From VRUE01 sp963697695 (GTDB lineage: Bacteria > Actinomycetota > Thermoleophilia > Solirubrobacterales > 70-9): 64,000 bases of DNA. Below the pieces are notes generated by a model. The model saw only the letters and a list, made by a program, of their open reading frames with translations. It did no database searches and was not told where the DNA came from. Each line of letters opens with the position of its first letter. The first letter of the stretch is position 1. Positions 50,824-60,299 of the stretch are shown here, piece after piece. Location of the stretch: contig OY969094.1 in the NCBI GenBank assembly GCA_963697695.1, forward strand, positions 1,116,001-1,180,000. Reading direction: 5' to 3'. The position numbers were made by a program, and so were the translations under genes.

Positions 50824-52257
50824 GTGGCAGACAAATCGAAGATCCCCAAGGGCAGGGTGCGGCGCTCGGCCAAGCTGGGCTCGATCGTCGGCGTCCAGGG
50901 AGCCCGCTACGCGGGCACCAAGGCGACCAACGTGGCCCGCTCCGAGGAGGGCAGCAAGGAGAAGCTCGAGCAGCGCCACCTGGAAACGGCGATGAAGATG
51001 GTCGGCGCACTCGGCCAGATGAAGGGAGCGGCGATGAAGCTGGGCCAGTTCGCCTCCTTCATCGACACCGAGTTCATCCCCGACGAGTACCGCGAGGTCT
51101 ACCAGGAACAGCTGGCGAAGCTGCGCACCGACGCCCCGGCGATGCCCTGGGAGAAGGTCGAGAAGGTGCTGCAGGAGGAGTACGACGGCGAACCGCTCTC
51201 CGAGCTCTTCGCCGAGTTCGAGCAGGAGGCGTTCGCCGCCGCCTCGATCGGCCAGGTCCACCGGGCGGAGCTGCTCGACGGCCGCGCGGTCGCGGTAAAG
51301 ATCCAGTACCCGGGCATCGCCGAGGCGCTCGACGCGGACCTGCGCAACGCCGGCACGATCGTCCGCCTCGCCCGCGCCCTCGCCCCCGGCCTCGACGCCA
51401 AGGAGATCGCCAAAGAGCTGCGCGAACGGGTGATGGAGGAGCTCGACTACGAGTACGAGGCGCAGAACCAGCGCACCTTCTCGCGCGCCTACCGCGACCA
51501 CCCCTTCATCTACGTGCCGGAAGTGATCACGCGGCTCTCGCGCCGCCGGGTGCTGGTCACCGAGCTGGTCGAAGGCATGGACTTCGAGCAGGTCAAGGCG
51601 CTGCCGGACGAGGAGCGCAGCCGCTTCGGCGAGATCGTCTTCCGCGGCAGCTTCGGCTCGATCTACCACCTGCAGCACTTCAACGCCGACCCCCATCCCG
51701 GCAACTACATCCTCATGCACGACGGCCGCGTCGCCTTCCTCGACTTCGGCATGACGAAGAAGCTCGACCACGAGCAGATCGTGCTCGAGCAGCGTGCCTT
51801 CGACGCCGCCTCGCGCGACGACCCCGAGGCCTTTCGCAGCGCCCTGCACGACCTCGGCTTCATCAAGAACCCGTCGAAGCTCGACGCCGAGCGGCTGATG
51901 GACCACATGGGCGCCGTAGGCGGCTGGTACATCGAAGACCGTGAGATCGAAATCAGCGCCCGCCGCGTGATGAAGATCATCGAGTCGACCAACGACCCGC
52001 GCTCGGAGTACTACGACCTGATGCGGCGCGAGGCGATGCCCGCGGACGAGCTGATGGGACGGCGGATGGAAATCGGCGTCGTCGCCGTGCTCGGGCAGCT
52101 CCGCGCCAAGCGCAACTGGCACCGGATCATGCGCGAGTGGATCTACGCCGATCCGCCGGCGACCGAGCTGGGCGAGCAGGAGTGGCAGTACTTCGAGGGA
52201 AGAGGTGTGACGCAGATGCCGGTAATCGAGCGGTCACTGGAAAGGGAGCAGCAATGA
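50824..52257 (+). CDS. AarF/UbiB (ABC1/ADCK) family atypical kinase
   Basis: A 477-residue protein of the kinase-like UbiB family, tied to isoprenoid-quinone or lipid metabolism. It has the KxGQ motif (MKLGQFASF), the Ala-rich nucleotide loop AAASIGQVHRAEL, the invariant Lys in AVAVKIQYPG, NADPHPGNYI and the metal-binding DFGMTK. There is no obvious C-terminal membrane helix. GTG at 50824. It is divergent from rplY and overlaps the next gene by 4 bases. Confidence 0.88.
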   Translation: MADKSKIPKGRVRRSAKLGSIVGVQGARYAGTKATNVARSEEGSKEKLEQRHLETAMKMVGALGQMKGAAMKLGQFASFIDTEFIPDEYREVYQEQLAKLRTDAPAMPWEKVEKVLQEEYDGEPLSELFAEFEQEAFAAASIGQVHRAELLDGRAVAVKIQYPGIAEALDADLRNAGTIVRLARALAPGLDAKEIAKELRERVMEELDYEYEAQNQRTFSRAYRDHPFIYVPEVITRLSRRRVLVTELVEGMDFEQVKALPDEERSRFGEIVFRGSFGSIYHLQHFNADPHPGNYILMHDGRVAFLDFGMTKKLDHEQIVLEQRAFDAASRDDPEAFRSALHDLGFIKNPSKLDAERLMDHMGAVGGWYIEDREIEISARRVMKIIESTNDPRSEYYDLMRREAMPADELMGRRMEIGVVAVLGQLRAKRNWHRIMREWIYADPPATELGEQEWQYFEGRGVTQMPVIERSLEREQQ

Positions 52258-53111
52258 GCAGGATCAAACGCGGTTGGGCATTGACGAAGAAAAGCTGGGG
52301 CCTGCTGCGAGCGAACCCGGCACTGCTGCGCTTCCCGCTCTACGGCGGCGTCGCGACGATCGTCTGCGCGCTCGTCGTCATCGGCCCCGGCCTCTACCTG
52401 ATCGAGGACGACCAGACGATCTTCGGCGGGGCGATCGCGGTGATCGGCTTCTACCTGCTCGCCCTGATCGGCACCTACTTCAGCGTCGGTCTGGCGGCCG
52501 CCGCCGACATGATCTTCCGCGGCCAACAGGCCGGCGTCGCCGACGGGCTGGCGGTGTCGCGCAGCCGCTTCGCCCAGATCGCCGGCTGGGCGGCGCTTTC
52601 GACCACGCTAGGCCTCGCCCTCAGCGCTCTCGAGAACCAGGGCGTGCTGGGCCAGATCGCAGGTCGCCTGCTCGCGATCGGCTGGTCGCTGATCACCTTC
52701 CTCGCCGTGCCGGTGATCGCCCTCGAGGGAACCGGTCCGTTCGCGACCCTGAAGCGCTCCGCCGGCCTGTTCAAATCGCGCTGGGGCCAGCAGGTGACCG
52801 GCAACATCGCGATCGGCGGTGCCGTCTTCCTCTTCGGCGTCCTACCTTCAGCGCTGCTGATCTTCGCCGGCTTCCTGATCTGGGCCTCTGCCAGCTTCGC
52901 CGGCGCCCTGCTGCTGGTGCTCGGCATCATCGGCCTGGCGATCTCGATGCTCATCTCCAGCGCCCTGAGCAACATCTTCGGCGTCGCCCTCTATCGCTAC
53001 GCCCTCGACGGCGAGGCCGTCGGCGGTTTCACCGCTGACGAGCTCAACTCGGCGGTGCGGAGCAAAGGCGGCCGCAACGCGCCGCCGACGGCGACGCCGG
53101 GCACCATCTAG
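52254..53111 (+). CDS. DUF6159-type polytopic membrane protein
   Basis: A 285-residue protein with about six membrane helices in three pairs. It opens RIKRGWALTKKSWGLLRANP and has FAVALxG-like segments such as VIALEGTGPFATLKRSAGLF then KSRWGQQVTGN. The C-terminus is soluble and Thr/Pro-rich. Function is unknown; an envelope role is likely. ATG at 52254 overlaps the UbiB-type stop (ATGA), so the two are co-translated. An ABC transporter pair follows 8 bp later. Confidence 0.75.
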   Translation: MSRIKRGWALTKKSWGLLRANPALLRFPLYGGVATIVCALVVIGPGLYLIEDDQTIFGGAIAVIGFYLLALIGTYFSVGLAAAADMIFRGQQAGVADGLAVSRSRFAQIAGWAALSTTLGLALSALENQGVLGQIAGRLLAIGWSLITFLAVPVIALEGTGPFATLKRSAGLFKSRWGQQVTGNIAIGGAVFLFGVLPSALLIFAGFLIWASASFAGALLLVLGIIGLAISMLISSALSNIFGVALYRYALDGEAVGGFTADELNSAVRSKGGRNAPPTATPGTI

Positions 53112-53119
53112 CCCGAGAC

Positions 53120-54019
53120 GTGGCCGAGCTCGAAGTCCGCAGCCTGAGCAAGCGCTACGGCAAGACCGTCGCCGTCGACGACCTCTCCTTCTCGGTCGAC
53201 GCCGGGCAGGTGACCGGCTTCCTCGGCCCCAACGGAGCCGGGAAGACGACGACGATGCGAGCGCTATTGGGGCTGCTCAGGCCGAGCGCCGGCGAAGCCC
53301 TGGTCGAGGGTCGGCCACCGGTCGCGATGACGGACCCGTTGAGGACGATCGGCGCCGCGCTGGAGGCGACCGCGTTCCACCCCGGCCGCAGCGGACGCAA
53401 CCACCTGCGCACGCTGGCCGCGGCCGCCGGCATCGACCGCTCCCGGGTCGAGGAGGTACTGGAGATGGTCGAGCTGACCGGCGCAGCCAACCGGCGCGTC
53501 AAGGGCTACTCGCTGGGCATGCGCCAGCGGCTGGCGCTCGCCGCCGCTCTGCTCGGCAAACCGCGGATCCTGATCCTCGACGAGCCCGCCAACGGGCTCG
53601 ACCCACAGGGGGTGCGCTGGCTGCGCGACTTGCTGCGCGAGCAGGCCGCGGCAGGCAGCACCGTGCTGGTCTCCAGCCACCTGCTCAGCGAGGTCGCGCA
53701 GATCGCCGAGGAGCTGGTGGTGATCCGCAACGGCAAGCTGGTGGCCCAGGCCTCGCTGGCCGAGTTCACCGCAGGCGGTGGCGCTCGGGTGCGGGTACGG
53801 GCGGCGGACCTCTCGGACCTTGGCGAGGCGCTCACCGAGACAGCAGGCTCAATCGCCCGCGACGGCGACGATGCCCTCCTGGTGAGCGGAATCGAGAGTG
53901 CTCGGATCGGTGAAATCGCCCTGCAGCGGGGAATCGCGATTCACGAACTCGCGCCCCAACAGCAGAGCCTCGAGGAACGCTTCTTCGAGCTGATGGGCGA
54001 GGAGGAGGACAGCGGGTGA
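53120..54019 (+). CDS. ABC transporter ATP-binding protein
   Basis: A 299-residue ATPase of the CcmA/drug-and-lipid exporter type. Walker A is GPNGAGKTTT, the signature is KGYSLGMRQRLALA, and Walker B is ILILDEPANGLDP, followed by VSSHLLSEVAQ with the switch His. The C-terminal ~80 residues are the extra domain common in Bcr/Nod-type transporters. GTG at 53120. It is followed by its permease, overlapping by 4 bases. Confidence 0.92.
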   Translation: MAELEVRSLSKRYGKTVAVDDLSFSVDAGQVTGFLGPNGAGKTTTMRALLGLLRPSAGEALVEGRPPVAMTDPLRTIGAALEATAFHPGRSGRNHLRTLAAAAGIDRSRVEEVLEMVELTGAANRRVKGYSLGMRQRLALAAALLGKPRILILDEPANGLDPQGVRWLRDLLREQAAAGSTVLVSSHLLSEVAQIAEELVVIRNGKLVAQASLAEFTAGGGARVRVRAADLSDLGEALTETAGSIARDGDDALLVSGIESARIGEIALQRGIAIHELAPQQQSLEERFFELMGEEEDSG

Positions 54020-54762
54020 CCCTTCTGCGCAGCGAGTGGCTGAAGCTCTGGACGACCCGCACGACCTGGGTGATGCTCGGTATCGCCCTGCTCGGAGAGG
54101 CGCTCTTCGCCGGCCTCTACACCGGTCTGACATCGCTCGCGGACATCGAAGGCCCGCCTGGAGAACCCGAGGGCCTGGAGACTGTCGCGACCGGCGTCGG
54201 CCTGATGCTGGTCATGATGCTGGTCCTCGGGGTGCTGATCGCAACCACCGAGTTCCGTTACGGCACCGCCGGCTCCACCTTCCTCGCAACGCCGAAGCGC
54301 TGGCCGGCGCTGCTCGCAAAGCTCGGCGTCGCACTGGCGGTCGGTCTGGTCGCGGGCATCGCTTACGTCGTCGTCAACGCCGGCCTCGCGGTGCCGCTCT
54401 TCGCCGACCGCGGAGGCGACATTCCGGCCACCCGCGACCTGGTCGAGATCTATGCCGGCGTCGTGGCCTCATATGCGATTCTCGCCGCGTTCGGCCTGGG
54501 AGTCGGCGCGGTCGTCCGCAACCAGGTCGGCGCGATCATTGCCGCGATCGCCTTTTTCTTCGTCCTCTCGCCGCTGCCGGAACTGCTCCCGGGCTCGATC
54601 GGCGACTACTTCCCGGCGCAGGCGATCGGCTCCCTGCACGGCAACCCGGAAGGCGACGGCAGCCTCGGGCAGGTCACCGGCGGACTCGTCCTCGGAGCCT
54701 GGGCCGCAGCCCTCACCGCTCTCGGCACCCTCCTGATCTGCCTGCGGGACGTCGCCGAGTAG
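54016..54762 (+). CDS. ABC-2 type transporter permease
   Basis: A 248-residue protein with about six membrane helices. It begins TLLRSEWLKLWTTRTTWVML, the usual ABC-2 permease opening, and continues with ATTEFRYGTAGSTFLATPKR. A single permease suggests a homodimer with two ATPase copies. GTG at 54016 overlaps the ATPase stop. No cargo can be assigned. Confidence 0.85.
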   Translation: MTLLRSEWLKLWTTRTTWVMLGIALLGEALFAGLYTGLTSLADIEGPPGEPEGLETVATGVGLMLVMMLVLGVLIATTEFRYGTAGSTFLATPKRWPALLAKLGVALAVGLVAGIAYVVVNAGLAVPLFADRGGDIPATRDLVEIYAGVVASYAILAAFGLGVGAVVRNQVGAIIAAIAFFFVLSPLPELLPGSIGDYFPAQAIGSLHGNPEGDGSLGQVTGGLVLGAWAAALTALGTLLICLRDVAE

Positions 54763-54790
54763 ACCGCGGCGACGCTGAACGATCGGCCCT

Positions 54791-55540
54791 CTACAGGGGG
54801 GTCGATTGCTCCAGCCGGGCGAAGAGGCGGGGGTCGTTCGAGCAGAGGCCGTCGACGCCGGCGGCGAGCAGCTTCCGCATCCGCGGCAGGTCGTCGACGG
54901 TCCAGGCGATCAGCTCGACTCCTGCGAGCTCGGTGATGCGGGCGAGGCGGGAGCTGACCAGCGGGTGGTAGACCCACATCGCCTCGACCTCTAGCTTCGG
55001 CAGCTGCTGGGCGGCGAGCCCGGGCAGGCGCCGGCGCATCGCCACCAGCGCTGCCAGCATCGGCGCCTTCGCCCAGCGCTTCGATGCCCAGTCCTTGGTC
55101 ACTTTCGGATAGGTCCAGCCGCGGCGCAGCTCCGGTTCCAGCTCGCGAATTCGCGCCAGGGTCGAGAGCTCCATCGTCGAGATCATCGCCCGTCCGACCA
55201 GCTTGCGATCGCGCAGCGCCGCCACGATCTCCTCCTCGCGCCCCGGCAGCTTGACGTCGATGTCGACTTCGACTAGGTCCAACGGCGGCTCGAGGAAAGC
55301 GTCGAGCGCCTGCTCGAGCGTCAGCGGCGTGCGCCGGGCGGCGTCATGCCAGTCGTGGGCGACGACGAGGGGCGTGCGCTCGCCGGCGTCGATCCGCGGA
55401 TGGCCGTCGCGGAGCCAGAGCACGTCGAGCTCGATCGTGTCGACGCCGGCCTCGATCGCGGCCGCAAAGCTCTCAACGGTGTTCCCGGGCGCGATCAGGT
55501 CCGCGCCCTTGTGGCCGACCAGCCGCAGGCCGCCGGCCAT
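54791..55540 (-). CDS. Glycerophosphodiester phosphodiesterase family protein
   Basis: A 249-residue TIM-barrel enzyme hydrolysing glycerophosphodiesters. HKGADLIAPGNTVESFAAAI and DTIELDVLWLRDG replace the canonical HRG-PENT and ELD motifs with small changes (HKG, APGNT), and LVVAHDW supplies the second catalytic His. No signal peptide is present, so it is cytoplasmic. It begins one base from the prs stop and shares its strand. Confidence 0.87.
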   Translation of the reverse strand: MAGGLRLVGHKGADLIAPGNTVESFAAAIEAGVDTIELDVLWLRDGHPRIDAGERTPLVVAHDWHDAARRTPLTLEQALDAFLEPPLDLVEVDIDVKLPGREEEIVAALRDRKLVGRAMISTMELSTLARIRELEPELRRGWTYPKVTKDWASKRWAKAPMLAALVAMRRRLPGLAAQQLPKLEVEAMWVYHPLVSSRLARITELAGVELIAWTVDDLPRMRKLLAAGVDGLCSNDPRLFARLEQSTPL

Positions 55541-56581
55541 CTAAAAGAGCTGGTTCTCGCCGGCGAAGATCTCGGAGACCGAGTCGTCGGTGAAGATGCG
55601 GCGAATCGAGTCGGCGAAGGTGCCAGCGGTGGAGAGCACGGTGATGTTGTCCGGGGCGCCGGGGGGCAGCGGGATCGTGTCGGAGACGACGATCTTCTCG
55701 ATCCCGGAGTTCTCGTAGGCGAGCCGCTCGTAGGCGGGACCGGAGAAGACGCCGTGGGTGGCGCAGGCGATCACCCGTGCCGCGCCCTCGTCGAGCACGG
55801 TCTGGGCGGCGGCGCAGAGGGTACCGGCGGTGTCGATCATGTCGTCGACCAGGACCGCGGTCTTGCCCTTGACGTCGCCGACCACGTAGCCGATCTCGGC
55901 CACCTGCTGGGCGGGGCGCTCCTTCTCCATCACAGCCCAGTGGGTGCCGATGCGGCGGGCGAAGTTGCGTGCCGTCTTCACCCGGCCCGCGTCGGGGGAG
56001 ACGATCACCAGGTCCTCGGCCGGGTGCTGGTCGGCGAACCACTGGGTCAGCATCGGCATAGCCGTCATGTGGTCGACCGGGACGTGGAAGAAGCCCTGTA
56101 CCTGGCCGGCGTGCAGGTCCATGGTGAGGACCCGGTCGACGCCGACACCCTCGAGGCACTTGGCGACGATGCGGGCGGAGATCGGCTCGCGCGGTGCCGA
56201 CTTCTTGTCCTGCCTGGCGTAGCCGTACCAGGGCATGACAGCGATGATCCTGTGCGCGGAGGCGCCCTGGGCGGCGTCGATCATCGTCAGCAGCTCGATC
56301 AGGGAATCGTTTGGGGTCATCTGCGTCTGCTCGTTGGCGCAGGTGGACTGCACCAGGAAGACGTCGGCGCCGCGGATCGACTCCTCGTAGCGGCAGTAGA
56401 CCTCGCCGTTGGCAAAGGTCTTAAGCGTCACCTGGCCGAGGTCGAGATCGAGCTTGCCGGCGACCTTGGCCGCCAGTTCCCTCGAGCTGCGGCCGCCGAA
56501 GACCATCAACCGCTTTGAGTAGTCGTGGGGAATGGCGGTCGGCGCCGTCACCACCTCCGGGCGTTGCTCGATCGTGCTCAC
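55541..56581 (-). CDS. prs: Ribose-phosphate pyrophosphokinase
   Basis: A 346-residue enzyme making PRPP from ribose-5-phosphate and ATP. It has VTLKTFANGEVYCRYEESIR, IAVMPWYGYARQDKKS, the DLHAGQVQGFF flexible-loop region, VSPDAGRVKTARNFA and the PRPP loop VLVDDMIDTAGTL. The N-terminal ~20 residues are an extension. GTG at 56581 overlaps the glmU stop (GTGA). The glmU-prs order is widespread in bacteria. Confidence 0.96.
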   Translation of the reverse strand: MSTIEQRPEVVTAPTAIPHDYSKRLMVFGGRSSRELAAKVAGKLDLDLGQVTLKTFANGEVYCRYEESIRGADVFLVQSTCANEQTQMTPNDSLIELLTMIDAAQGASAHRIIAVMPWYGYARQDKKSAPREPISARIVAKCLEGVGVDRVLTMDLHAGQVQGFFHVPVDHMTAMPMLTQWFADQHPAEDLVIVSPDAGRVKTARNFARRIGTHWAVMEKERPAQQVAEIGYVVGDVKGKTAVLVDDMIDTAGTLCAAAQTVLDEGAARVIACATHGVFSGPAYERLAYENSGIEKIVVSDTIPLPPGAPDNITVLSTAGTFADSIRRIFTDDSVSEIFAGENQLF

Positions 56582-57972
56582 GAACCTTCCTTCTCTCGCA
56601 TCTCAGCGGCCTTGCGATCCGCGTATCGGTCGATGTTTCGCTGCTCGTTCTGGCTCACCGCAAGCGCCCCCGGGGGCACGTCCTCACGGATCACTGCGCC
56701 AGCGCCAGTGTAGGCGGAGTCCCCGACTTCTACCGGCGCGATCAGCATCGTGTCAACGCCAACCCTGGCGTTCTCTCCGACAACTGTTCGGTGCTTGCGG
56801 AAACCGTCGTAGTTGGCGGTGATCGTGCCGGCGCCGAGATTGCTGCCGGCGCCGATCTCGGCGTCGCCGACGTAGGCGAGGTGCGGGACCTTGGCGCCCT
56901 CGCCGATGCTCGAGTTCTTGACCTCGACGAATGTGCCGGCCTTGGCGCCGGGCTCGAGCAGGGCGCCGGGACGCAGATAGGCAAAGGGACCGACCTGGGC
57001 GCCGTCGCGCACGTCGCACTCGACCAGGTAGGAGTGCGGAACCACGACGCCCTCGCCCAGACTGGTGTCGATCAGGGTGCTGAGCGGGCCGACGGTGGAG
57101 CCGGCCCCGACGCTGGTCTGACCGTGGAGGCTGGTGCCGGGCTCGATGCGCGCGTCGGCGGCGATCTCGACCTCGGCGTCGACCCAGGTCGAGCCCGGAT
57201 CGACGACGGTGGCGCCGGCGAGCATGTGGGCCTCGAGGATGCGGCGGCGCGCCTCGGCCTCGACCGCGGCGAGGTCAACGCGGTTGTTGACCCCCATCGT
57301 CACGGCGAGGTCATCGGCGATGTGGGCGGCGACGGTGTGACCGGCCTCGCGCAGGGCCGGGAAGACGTCGGGCAGGTAGTACTCGCCTTGGGCGTTGTCG
57401 TTGGAGAGACCCGCCAGGGCCGTGGCAAGCGGGCGGGCCTGGAAGGCGTAGGTGCCGGCGTTGACCTCGCGGATCGCCAGCTGCTCGGCGGTCGCGTCCC
57501 CCGCCGCCTTCGCCTCGACCACACGCTCGACCTCGCCGGAGGCGGCGCGGACGACCCTGCCGTAGGAACCTGGCTGGTCGAGCTCGATCGTCAGCATCGT
57601 CGCCGCAGCGCCGGATGAGGCGTGGGCCTCGAGCAGGCCGGAGATGGTCGCGGCCGAGAGCAGCGGCACGTCCCCGGAGAGGACGAGGACGGTCTCGCTC
57701 TCCTCGATCAGCGGCAATGCCGCGCGGATCGCGCCACCGGTGCCGTCGGGCTGGGGTTGGGTGACGAGCTGGACCTGGTCGGGCAAGCCGTCGACGATGT
57801 CCTGGTTGGGCGAGACGATCGCCGCCACCCGGCCGGCGCCGGCCTCGCGCGCAGCGAGGATCGGCCAAGCGACCATCGGGCGCCCGCAAACGGGATGCAG
57901 CATCTTCGGCAGGCTGGAACGCATGCGCGTTCCCTCGCCCGCCGCCATGACGAGAACCAGAGGCGAACTCAC
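56578..57972 (-). CDS. glmU: Bifunctional UDP-GlcNAc pyrophosphorylase/GlcN-1-P acetyltransferase
   Basis: A 464-residue two-domain enzyme making UDP-N-acetylglucosamine for peptidoglycan. The N-terminal uridyltransferase has VMAAGEGTRMRSSLPKMLHP and VLVLSGDVPLL. The C-terminal left-handed beta-helix acetyltransferase has hexapeptide repeats (VGAGSTVGPLSTLIDTSLGE, NSSIGEGAKVPHLAYVGDA) and GAGTITANYDGFRKHRT. GTG at 57972. It is first in the glmU-prs-GDPD unit. Confidence 0.96.
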   Translation of the reverse strand: MSSPLVLVMAAGEGTRMRSSLPKMLHPVCGRPMVAWPILAAREAGAGRVAAIVSPNQDIVDGLPDQVQLVTQPQPDGTGGAIRAALPLIEESETVLVLSGDVPLLSAATISGLLEAHASSGAAATMLTIELDQPGSYGRVVRAASGEVERVVEAKAAGDATAEQLAIREVNAGTYAFQARPLATALAGLSNDNAQGEYYLPDVFPALREAGHTVAAHIADDLAVTMGVNNRVDLAAVEAEARRRILEAHMLAGATVVDPGSTWVDAEVEIAADARIEPGTSLHGQTSVGAGSTVGPLSTLIDTSLGEGVVVPHSYLVECDVRDGAQVGPFAYLRPGALLEPGAKAGTFVEVKNSSIGEGAKVPHLAYVGDAEIGAGSNLGAGTITANYDGFRKHRTVVGENARVGVDTMLIAPVEVGDSAYTGAGAVIREDVPPGALAVSQNEQRNIDRYADRKAAEMREKEGS

Positions 57973-58014
57973 TCCCGGATGGTATTAGGGACGTTCACGT
58001 ACCGCCCGCAGCAG

Positions 58015-58563
58015 CTAGGTGCGCGAAAGGTCTCGCCCGACCAGGGCCACAGCGGTGAGGGTCCAGCCGGCGAAGATCAGGTCGATGCCGACCAGGAGGC
58101 CGATCGCCCAGTCAGCGGAGCTGGGGAACTTGGCGAGGACGAGGATGCCGATCAGCAGGCCGGCGAAGCCGCTGAGACCGACCAGTCCGGCGCCCTGCCG
58201 GCCGCGACCGGCGAAGGCGACGGCGATCCGGGTGAGACCCATCAGCAGGAAGTAGATGCCGAGCAGCAGGGTGAGGCTGACGGCGCCTCCATGCGGATCG
58301 GCGATCAGCCAGACGCCGACGATCACCGTCAGCGCCGCCCAGAGCAGGCGCACGATGACCGTCCCGAGCGAGTGCGCGGTGAACGCCGCAGCAATGAGGA
58401 AGGCACCGGCGATGATCAGGATCCAGCCGATGAAGATCGCCGTGCCGACGGCGGCGACCGCGGGCACGACGATCGCCACGCAACCGATGAAGATCGCCGC
58501 GACGCCGATCGCCATCAGCACCTTCCAGCTGCGCCGCAACCCCTCGCGAACCTCAGGATCCAT
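58015..58563 (-). CDS. HdeD/DUF308 family membrane protein
   Basis: A 182-residue membrane protein with six predicted helices in three repeated pairs (VLMAIGVAAIFIGCVAIVVP, FIGWILIIAGAFLIAAAFTA, LLLGIYFLLMGLTRIAVAFA). The HdeD family is linked to acid resistance in enterics, but its function elsewhere is unknown. The ATG at 58563 with GGTGGAG before it is chosen; an ATG at 58584 is in frame. Confidence 0.8.
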   Translation of the reverse strand: MDPEVREGLRRSWKVLMAIGVAAIFIGCVAIVVPAVAAVGTAIFIGWILIIAGAFLIAAAFTAHSLGTVIVRLLWAALTVIVGVWLIADPHGGAVSLTLLLGIYFLLMGLTRIAVAFAGRGRQGAGLVGLSGFAGLLIGILVLAKFPSSADWAIGLLVGIDLIFAGWTLTAVALVGRDLSRT

Positions 58564-58695
58564 CGCCGCTCCACCCATCTCCATGCGAGGACCTTAGGCC
58601 TCCCAGCGGATACTCAATCGTTCGATGAAGGGTTGGCGCCCCCATCGGGTGCAAAACCCTTCAGCCACCTGTGCGGCGCTAGGCTCGGAGCTCGG

Positions 58696-58768
58696 TCCGG
58701 GGTGGTGTATTTGGCCAGCACGCCAGGTTTTGGTCCTGGAAGAGAGGGTTCGAGTCCTTCCCCCGGAA
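58696..58768 (+). tRNA. tRNA-Gln (UUG)
   Basis: A 73-base cloverleaf. Acceptor TCCGGGG pairs with CCCCGGA, the discriminator is A, the anticodon arm CCAGG-TTTTGGT-CCTGG gives anticodon TTG, and the T-arm is GAGGG-TTCGAGT-CCTTC. CCA is not encoded. It stands alone between two minus-strand genes. Confidence 0.93.
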
Positions 58769-58781
58769 TCGCCCGGCCGGC

Positions 58782-60017
58782 TTACTCCTCGGTCGAGCGG
58801 GGGACTTTGCCCGCTTCGGCTCCCGGCTCCATGGCCGGGCCCCGTGGGGAGGCGATGCCGAGGACGCGCATCGTCTTCAGGCCGAGACTGAGCTTCTCGC
58901 GGCCCTCGCTGGCAGAGACGTCGTGGCCGCAGAGCTCCTTCACCCGCTCGAGGCGGTAGCGAATCGTGTGGCGGTGGGTGAAAAGCTGTTTGGCGGTGGC
59001 GGCGACGTTGCCGTCGTTGTCGAGGTAGGCCTCGACCGTCGCCACCAGCTCGGTCTCGTACTGGTCGTCGTAGGCCGAGAGCGGCGCGATCGTCTCCGCG
59101 TAGAAGCGCTCCAGCTCGCGCGGGTCCTCGCTCATCGCCGGCAGCAGCAGCCGGTAGGAGCCGGTGTCCTCAAAGGCGAGCAGAGGTCGGGCCTCGGCCT
59201 CGCCGACGTTGACCGCGAGCCGGGCCTCGTTGCCGGCGCGGTAGAGGTCAACCGGGTCAGAGGCGTGGCGGCTGCGTCCGATCGTCAGGTGGAAGCCGGC
59301 GAGGCTGTCCTCGAGCTCCCGCATCAGGCCGCTCGTCGCACGCGCCAGGCGGGCCTCGTCCTCGGCCGGGACGATCACGGCAATCTCGGCCGCCTCTTCC
59401 CCGTCGGCGCTCGCCAGCGAGCCCGGCGCGAGGGAACGCAGAGCGCGCAGGGTCAGAGTCAGAACGCGGGACCGCCACTCCCCGGTCTGGGCGGCGCGGG
59501 GGGCTGCACGGAGGATCAGCACTCCGGCCCCCTGCTCCAGCTCGGCGCCGAGCTCGGCGCCACGGGCGACGATGTCGCCCCGGTCGGTCACCTCACGGGC
59601 GAGCACGGCGGCGACGAAGGTCCCCGCAACCTCCTCGCTCTCCCACTCGGGCGAGCGCGAGCGCTCCAGCTCCAGTGCCAGCAGCGTCGTCACCATGCGG
59701 GCGATCGTCGGATCGGGCGGTGCCTTGCTGCGATAGCGCAGCTCGCCGACCATGCTGTCGGCAACGCGGAGCTCGACCCGGGTGACGTCGTCGCCCCCGG
59801 CAAGCAACTTTTGCTCTTGGTCGGGCGAAGCTCCCGCCACGGCCAGCACGGCGCTGGAGCGGTCGATCAGGGCGACGCTGGCGTCCAGCAGCTTCGCAGC
59901 CGCGCGCGCCACGGCAGGCAGGCCGGCGCCCGACTCGACCGCCTCGGCGAGCGCGTCGAGAGTCCCAGCTTCCTGCTCTTTTGCAGGCTTTTTTTGCCCT
60001 CTGGAGGCGGCTGGCAT
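58782..60017 (-). CDS. PucR/CdaR family transcriptional regulator
   Basis: A 411-residue regulator. The C-terminal ~60 residues hold the PucR-type helix-turn-helix (VEAYLDNDGNVAATAKQLFT then HRHTIRYRLERVKEL). The middle resembles the GGDEF-like CdaR domain, and the N-terminal ~150 residues are GAF-like. No adjoining metabolic gene identifies its ligand. ATG at 60017. It is convergent with the tRNA-Gln gene. Confidence 0.88.
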   Translation of the reverse strand: MPAASRGQKKPAKEQEAGTLDALAEAVESGAGLPAVARAAAKLLDASVALIDRSSAVLAVAGASPDQEQKLLAGGDDVTRVELRVADSMVGELRYRSKAPPDPTIARMVTTLLALELERSRSPEWESEEVAGTFVAAVLAREVTDRGDIVARGAELGAELEQGAGVLILRAAPRAAQTGEWRSRVLTLTLRALRSLAPGSLASADGEEAAEIAVIVPAEDEARLARATSGLMRELEDSLAGFHLTIGRSRHASDPVDLYRAGNEARLAVNVGEAEARPLLAFEDTGSYRLLLPAMSEDPRELERFYAETIAPLSAYDDQYETELVATVEAYLDNDGNVAATAKQLFTHRHTIRYRLERVKELCGHDVSASEGREKLSLGLKTMRVLGIASPRGPAMEPGAEAGKVPRSTEE

Positions 60018-60038
60018 CCCGTCATTATCCCCAGCTAG

Positions 60039-60299
60039 CTAGCCGTTGACGAGATTGAGGATGTCGTTGTAGTAGTAGACGAAGGCGAGACCGGCGACGA
60101 TTCCGACCAGGACCAGGGCGGCGAGGACGAAGAGTGAGAGGACGCCGGCTGCCGCCTTCTCCCAGATCCGGCCGTAGGAACTGACCGCCGGGACCAGGAT
60201 CAGGCTGACGAAGGCAACCAGGCTGACCAGCCCGGCAATGCCGAACAGCAGGTACTCATCCTCGATCTTCTGCAGCGCCAGCGGCAGCACCGAACCCAT
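60039..60299 (-). CDS. Small membrane protein with two membrane helices
   Basis: An 86-residue protein with helices LLFGIAGLVSLVAFVSLILV and LSLFVLAALVLVGIVAGLAF. No family is recognised. It overlaps the end of the DedA-PAP2 gene by 44 bases on the same strand, which indicates translational coupling and a possible partner role. Confidence 0.7.
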   Translation of the reverse strand: MGSVLPLALQKIEDEYLLFGIAGLVSLVAFVSLILVPAVSSYGRIWEKAAAGVLSLFVLAALVLVGIVAGLAFVYYYNDILNLVNG